Source: an uncultured Bacilli bacterium (GTDB lineage Bacteria > Bacillota_I > Bacilli_A > RF39 > UBA660). From it: 64,000 nucleotides of DNA. This document shows, piece after piece, positions 59,888-64,000 of this stretch. The notes under the pieces were generated by a model. The model saw only the letters and a program-made list of their open reading frames with translations. It was not told the origin of the DNA and made no database searches. Each line of letters begins with the position of its first letter. Positions within the stretch are counted from its first letter, which is position 1. Position numbers and translations under genes: made by a program. The stretch lies in contig CAKOPK010000005.1 in the NCBI GenBank assembly GCA_934099115.1, positions 1 to 64,000 of the forward strand, in the 5' to 3' direction.

Positions 59888-60973
59888 ATGAACGGATTAC
59901 AAATGGATCAAATAGCTAAAATAAAAGTAGTTGGAGTTGGCGGTGGTGGTAATAATGCCGTTAATCGAATGATAGAAGAAGGCGTAAAAGGGGTAGAATT
60001 TATTGTAGTAAATACTGATTTACAAGTTCTAAATGCTTCTCATTGTGAAAATAAAATTCAAATTGGTGCAACAATTACAGAAGGGTTAGGAGCTGGTGCT
60101 AATCCTGAGATAGGAAGAGCGGCTGCTATAGAGTCTAAGAATGATTTAGAGGAAGCTATTAAGGGAGCTGATATGGTATTCGTTGCCTGTGGTATGGGTG
60201 GCGGTACTGGTACTGGAGCTGCACCTGTAATCGCTGAGATAGCTCAAGAATCTGGAGCACTAACTGTAGGTATTGTTACAAAGCCATTCCGTTTTGAAGG
60301 TAAGAGAAGAATGGAGAATGCTTTATTAGGACTTGAAGAATTAAAGAAACATGTAGATACTTTAATAATAATACCTAATGATAAATTAAGAGATATTATA
60401 GATCGTAATACATCATTTAAAGATGCATTTAAAGAAGTAGATAATGTATTACACCGTGGAGTTCAGTCTATATCTGATTTAATTGCTGTTACAGGAGTTA
60501 TTAATTTGGATTTTGCAGATGTTAAGACAGTTATGCAAAAGAGTGGAACAGCTATTATTGGTATTGGATGTAATGCTGGAGAAAATAGAGCGATTGAAGC
60601 AGCTCGTCAAGCAGTAGCTAATTCTTTATTGGAGGCTACTATTGAAGGGGCTACTAATGCAATTGTTAATGTTACTGGTGGCTCTAATTTATCTTTATTT
60701 GAGATTGAAGATGCAGTAGAAACAGTTAGAGCAGCGGCTAATAGTGATGTAAATATTATCTTTGGTGCGATTCAAAATGATAATTTAACAGATGAAGTAA
60801 TAGTAACAGTTATTGCTACTGGTTTTGAAAATGAAGGAGAAACTGATGAAATAGCATTTGGAAATGATAATGAGTTTCCAAGAAGAAGAACTGCTCAACC
60901 AGAACCAGATTCTGATTTAGAAAATGAATATGATATTCCTCCATTTTTAAGAAGTAATAAAGATAGATTTTAA
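59888..60973 (+). CDS. ftsZ: Cell division protein FtsZ
   Basis: 361 residues of the tubulin-like Fts[20 protein letters not shown], the tubulin signature [15 protein letters not shown], and the T7-loop region [13 protein letters not shown] are all present. A short acidic linker leads to the conserved C-terminal peptide [11 protein letters not shown], which binds FtsA. The ATG at 59888 has AAGGAG seven bases upstream; a GTG at 59882 is less likely. It is the last gene of the ftsAZ operon. Confidence 0.98.
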   Translation: MNGLQMDQIAKIKVVGVGGGGNNAVNRMIEEGVKGVEFIVVNTDLQVLNASHCENKIQIGATITEGLGAGANPEIGRAAAIESKNDLEEAIKGADMVFVACGMGGGTGTGAAPVIAEIAQESGALTVGIVTKPFRFEGKRRMENALLGLEELKKHVDTLIIIPNDKLRDIIDRNTSFKDAFKEVDNVLHRGVQSISDLIAVTGVINLDFADVKTVMQKSGTAIIGIGCNAGENRAIEAARQAVANSLLEATIEGATNAIVNVTGGSNLSLFEIEDAVETVRAAANSDVNIIFGAIQNDNLTDEVIVTVIATGFENEGETDEIAFGNDNEFPRRRTAQPEPDSDLENEYDIPPFLRSNKDRF

Positions 60974-60997
60974 CTTGGCGAATGCTGAGTTTTTTTA
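60972..60997 (+). terminator. ftsZ terminator
   Basis: AACTTGGC/GCTGAGTT stem (two G-T pairs), GAAT loop, then a T-run. Confidence 0.75.
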
Positions 60998-61045
60998 TTA
61001 ATTTTGATATTTTTGTTGTATAATAAGATAAAGAGGTAAATAATT

Positions 61046-62182
61046 ATGAATATATTAGTAATACCATCATGGTATCCAAATGGAACAGATAAATTAATGG
61101 GAATTTATCATAAAGAATTTTGTGAAGCATTAAGCAAATGTAAAGATATATATGTTAATATGCTTTATATAGATAGACAACGATTAAATGCACCACTTAA
61201 ATATATAACTATGAAAAAAGAAGAAGTTATACAAGAAAATGGGTATCAGGTGTATATTCAAAAAATGTTGGATGTTCACAAGATTAGTTTTGATTTGCAA
61301 ATGAAGAGTTATGTTTGTGCTTTAGATAAAGCTTTTCAAAAATATTTAAAAAACAATAAAAAACCAGATATTTTACATGCCCAAGTGACTATACCGGCGG
61401 GATATGCTGCTTGTGTTTTAGGAGAAAAATATCATATTCCAGTTGTTGTAACAGAGCATGCTAGTTATTTTACTCGCTTTTTTGAAGGGGAATATAAAAA
61501 ATATGGAGATTTTGTAGCTACTCATTCTAAATATACGACTGTTAGTAAATATATGGCTAAAATTGTTAGCAAATATGTTAAAGAGTGTACAGTTTTGCCA
61601 AATTTAGTAGATACTCTTTATTTTAATAAAACAAAAAGAGAAAAAGTGGATGGTATTCGTTTAATTCAGGTTGCAGGTTTAAGACAAGGTAAGAGAATAG
61701 ATGATACGATAGAAGCTTTAAAAGAAATTCGCGAAGATGGGTATGATGCTACTTTAACAGTAGTTGGTGATGGATTTTTAGAAGATTATTATAAGAAAAG
61801 ATGTACAGAATTAGAGATGAATTCTTTTGTAAATTTTGTTGGCAGAAAGAATAAAGCAGAAATTAGAAAGCTTTTTGGTCAACATAATATATTTGTAATA
61901 TCTAGTGATAAAGAAACGTTTGCTATACCTGGAATAGAAGCTTTAGCAAGTGGACTTCCTGTTGTTTCAACAAAATGTTTAGGCCCAGAAGAATATTTGG
62001 ATTCAAAGTGTGGAGAACTTGTAGATGTAGGGGATACTCATATGTTGAAAGAAAAAATATTAAAAGTATATCATAACATGGATAAATATGATGTTTCTTA
62101 TTTAAAAGAAGTTGCTAGTCGTTATGGAAGTAAATCTGTAACAGATATGAGTATTAAAATTTATAATAGTTTACTAAAATAA
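61046..62182 (+). CDS. Family 4-type glycosyltransferase
   Basis: 378 residues of the GT-B fold: MNILVIPSWYPNGTDKLMG at the N-terminus, HAQVTIPAGYAACVLGEKY and VVVTEHASYF in the acceptor half, then LIQVAGLRQGKRIDDTIEAL and the EX7E motif in SSDKETFAIPGIEALASGLPVV. It transfers a sugar from a nucleotide donor, most likely to a surface glycan or glycolipid. The donor and acceptor are unknown. It is a single-gene unit: TATAAT at 61019-61024 and AAGAGGTAA precede it. Confidence 0.88.
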   Translation: MNILVIPSWYPNGTDKLMGIYHKEFCEALSKCKDIYVNMLYIDRQRLNAPLKYITMKKEEVIQENGYQVYIQKMLDVHKISFDLQMKSYVCALDKAFQKYLKNNKKPDILHAQVTIPAGYAACVLGEKYHIPVVVTEHASYFTRFFEGEYKKYGDFVATHSKYTTVSKYMAKIVSKYVKECTVLPNLVDTLYFNKTKREKVDGIRLIQVAGLRQGKRIDDTIEALKEIREDGYDATLTVVGDGFLEDYYKKRCTELEMNSFVNFVGRKNKAEIRKLFGQHNIFVISSDKETFAIPGIEALASGLPVVSTKCLGPEEYLDSKCGELVDVGDTHMLKEKILKVYHNMDKYDVSYLKEVASRYGSKSVTDMSIKIYNSLLK

Positions 62183-62242
62183 TATTATTTATGGTAGATT
62201 ATCTCGTTAATTTTTTGTATAATAAAGATGGTGACGTAAGAT

Positions 62243-63373
62243 ATGATATATTTAGATTATAGTGCAACAACTCCAATTGGGTTTGAAGTACTAGATACTT
62301 TTAATAGAACTAGTAAAGATTTTTTTGGTAATCCTAATTCATTACATGAAGAAGGAATAAAAGCAAAGAATTTAATGCATAGTGCTACAAAACAAATAGC
62401 AGAAATATTAAATATTAATGAGGCAGAAATAACTTATACAGCAGGTGCTACTATGTCAAATAATTTGGCTATTATAGGGGCTGCTTTAGGTAATCATAAG
62501 AGGGGTAAACATATTGTAGTTTCTAAATTAGAACATCCTTCTATATATCATATATGTGATTATTTAACGAGTATTGGGTTTGAAATAAGTTATGTAAATA
62601 ATGATTCTGAGGGACTAATTGATTTTGAAGATTTAAAAAAATTAATTAGAGAAGATACTATTTTAGTTAGTATATGTGCAGTTAATAGTGAGACTGGAGT
62701 TAGACAACCTTTAAAGATGGTTAGACAGATTATTAAGAAAGAGAATGCTAATACTGTATTTCATTCAGATATGACTCAAGCAGTTGGTAAAGTAAGTGTT
62801 AATATGCATGATGTAGATTTAGCTACTGTTACTTCTCATAAGATATATGGTCCTAAAGGAATAGGACTTTTATATAAGAGTAATCAAGTTACTGTTGCTC
62901 CTTTATTATTTGGCTCAGGAAATGTTAATCAGTTAAATCCGGGAACTCCTGCAGTACCTTTAATAGTAGCATTTTCTAAGGCTTTAAGACTTGCTACTAT
63001 AGATTTAGAAAAAAGAGAAAGATTTATAGAAAGATTAAATTTAAAAATAGTAGATGCTTTAAAGAAATATGATGGAGTAATGATTAATAAAACAAAGTAT
63101 TCTATTCCACATATTTTAAATATTAGTTTAAGAAATATAAAAGCAGAAACTTTCTTACATGCTTTAGAAGAATATGAGATATATGTTAGTAGTAATACAG
63201 CTTGTTCTAGTGGAACTTTATCTAGTAGTATATTAGCAATATATAATGATAAAGTTAGAGCTTCTTCTACTTTAAGAATTAGTTTATCACATTTGACTAC
63301 TAGTGATGAAATTAATAAGTTTATTGAACATTTTGATTATATTTATAAAAGATTAAGTGGACTTCATAGTTAA
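62243..63373 (+). CDS. Cysteine desulfurase (NifS/IscS family)
   Basis: 376 residues of the class V aminotransferase fold: MIYLDYSATTPIGFEVLDTF, TAGATMSNNLAIIGA, FHSDMTQAVGKVSV, the PLP lysine in TVTSHKIYGPKGIGL, and the active-site cysteine in NTACSSGTLSSS. It moves sulfur from cysteine to a protein persulfide. thiI follows downstream after a decayed gene, so this is likely the NifZ/IscS-type partner for tRNA 4-thiouridine or thiamine sulfur transfer. TATAAT at 62218-62223 precedes it. Confidence 0.92.
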   Translation: MIYLDYSATTPIGFEVLDTFNRTSKDFFGNPNSLHEEGIKAKNLMHSATKQIAEILNINEAEITYTAGATMSNNLAIIGAALGNHKRGKHIVVSKLEHPSIYHICDYLTSIGFEISYVNNDSEGLIDFEDLKKLIREDTILVSICAVNSETGVRQPLKMVRQIIKKENANTVFHSDMTQAVGKVSVNMHDVDLATVTSHKIYGPKGIGLLYKSNQVTVAPLLFGSGNVNQLNPGTPAVPLIVAFSKALRLATIDLEKRERFIERLNLKIVDALKKYDGVMINKTKYSIPHILNISLRNIKAETFLHALEEYEIYVSSNTACSSGTLSSSILAIYNDKVRASSTLRISLSHLTTSDEINKFIEHFDYIYKRLSGLHS

Positions 63374-63388
63374 CTTAGTTTTTTTTAG

Positions 63389-63521
63389 AAAAGATTAAGG
63401 ATAGGCGGAAATGTTGTTGTATTTCTTGGGGTAACTATTCGATAATAGTGTTGTAAATAAGGATATTCCTTCTAATAGTATAGTAGTTGGAAATTCATGT
63501 AAAGTTATTAAGAAGATATAA
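63389..63521 (+). pseudogene. Remnant of a hexapeptide acyltransferase (CysE-like)
   Basis: Two adjacent frames together read like the C-terminus of a left-handed beta-helix acetyltransferase. The first gives KRLRIGGNVVVFLGVTI up to about 63439. The second, shifted by one frame, gives DNSVVNKDIPSNSIVVGN and ends SCKVIKKI with a TAA at 63519-63521. Intact relatives read ...IGDNSVVxKDIPxNSxVVGNPxKVI. Both frames are cut by stops and there is no start, so this is a frameshifted, N-terminally deleted remnant. Serine acetyltransferase is the best guess because a cysteine desulfurase is next door; sugar acetyltransferases share the same tail. Confidence 0.75.
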
Positions 63522-63533
63522 TTCTTGTTGTGC

Positions 63534-63563
63534 TTTACAAAAGAAAATATATTCAGTATAATA
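63534..63563 (+). promoter_or_regulatory. thiI promoter
   Basis: TTTACA (63534-63539) and TATAAT (63558-63563) have an 18-base spacer, 16 bases before the ATG at 63580. Confidence 0.55.
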
Positions 63564-63579
63564 GGTAAAGTGATTTATA

Positions 63580-64000
63580 TGGAAAAAGCAATTTTAATTA
63601 AATATGGTGAATTATCTACTAAAAAAGATAATATTAATTATTTTTTAACTAAGTTAAAAGAAAATATATTAGTATCTTTAAAAGATTTAGATGTAAGTGT
63701 AGATTATGATTTAGGTAGAATGTTTATACATACTACTAGTGATTTAGATTTGGTTATAGAAAGAGTAACACATATTTTTGGTATTCATGAAATTAATATA
63801 TGTTATATTATTCCTAGTACGGATATTGCAGTAATACAAGCTTCTGTTTTAGATTTATTAAAAGAAAAAGAATTTAAAACTTTTAAAGTGGATAGTAAGA
63901 GAAGTAATAAAGATATTCCTAAAACTAGTGTAGAATTAAGTAGAGATCTAGGGGGAGTTATTTTAAAAAATATTCCTGATATAAGTGTAGATGTAACTAA
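63580..64000 (+). CDS. thiI: tRNA 4-thiouridine synthase ThiI (N-terminal part)
   Basis: The frame starts MEKAILIKYGELSTKKDNIN and runs off the right edge after about 140 residues. The start matches the N-terminal ferredoxin-like domain of ThiI (ILIKYGELSTK), and the following part (VERVTHIFGIHEINI-type sequence, then FKVDSKRSNKDIP and LSRDLGGVIL) matches the THUMP domain, which binds the tRNA acceptor end. The ATP-pyrophosphatase domain is outside the window. It pairs with the upstream cysteine desulfurase. The ribosome binding site is weak. Confidence 0.9.

Noticed and set aside
1..64000. CRISPR arrays, insertion sequences, prophage genes
   Set aside because: No regularly spaced repeats, transposase or integrase genes, or phage structural genes were seen in the window.

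Overview
The window is a strongly AT-rich bacterial chromosome segment with short intergenic gaps. The signals are typical of Firmicutes: GGAGG-type ribosome binding sites, TTGACA/TATAAT promoters with 16-18 bp spacers, and many intrinsic terminators, several shared by convergent genes. TGA acts as a stop codon, so this is not a code-4 mollicute. Gene content (LexA/RecA, RNase Y, RNase J, ClpC, FtsA/FtsZ, DivIB, Obg, MurE with a DNPR motif, DapF, pyruvate:ferredoxin oxidoreductase) suggests a reduced, anaerobic, walled, host-associated member of the Bacilli or a related low-GC lineage, possibly an uncultured gut order such as RF39. That placement is inference; no rRNA is present. The MurE motif and dapF suggest a meso-diaminopimelate wall.

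Layout. 1-5.8 kb: cell-surface and envelope genes (PAP2 phosphatase, LytR-CpsA-Psr protein, a lectin-like surface protein under an XRE-type regulator, a metallophosphatase, a CPBP protease). 5.8-16.6 kb: a Tad/Flp-type pilus system in two operons split by obg and a DUF192 gene. The first operon encodes four cysteine-rich pilin-like proteins and a TadZ-like protein with a degenerate Walker A. The second encodes Flp pilin, two TadE/TadG-like pseudopilins, a MinD/CpaE-like ATPase, TadA, TadB and TadC. 16.5-19.3 kb: ferrous iron uptake (feoA, feoB) divergent from a DtxR/MntR-type repressor, with a palindromic operator between them. 19.3-34.3 kb: genome maintenance and RNA metabolism (rmuC, lexA with a HIRAN-domain gene, recA, rny, Ku plus a stand-alone ligase, RNase J, rpsD with a structured leader, trmL), plus the paired M16 peptidase homologues and a LiaF-like protein. 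34.4-41.6 kb: a secreted surface protein, small membrane proteins, a tRNA-Gln, clpC, and a dTMP block (thyA divergent from dfrA-tmk).

41.7-50.3 kb: a sulfur amino acid lyase, dapF, murE, pduL, dusB, then murG-murB-divIB-queH. 50.3-56.9 kb: an uncharacterised membrane-anchored protein, a degenerate ABC-ATPase-like protein, nifJ, a candidate antisense-strand small RNA, and a large unknown membrane protein. 57-64 kb: a shortened RelA/SpoT homologue, ftsA-ftsZ, a glycosyltransferase, a cysteine desulfurase, a frameshifted remnant of a hexapeptide acyltransferase (CysE-like), and the start of thiI.

How parts fit: NifJ (pyruvate to acetyl-CoA) and PduL (acetyl-CoA to acetyl phosphate) make a plausible fermentative ATP route. 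MurE, DapF, MurG, MurB, DivIB, FtsA and FtsZ cover wall precursor synthesis and division. The cysteine desulfurase and ThiI form a tRNA thiolation pair. A recurring oddity is the number of proteins that keep a family fold but have lost key catalytic residues (TadZ-like, metallophosphatase, histidine-phosphatase-like, ABC-like, RSH synthetase domain).
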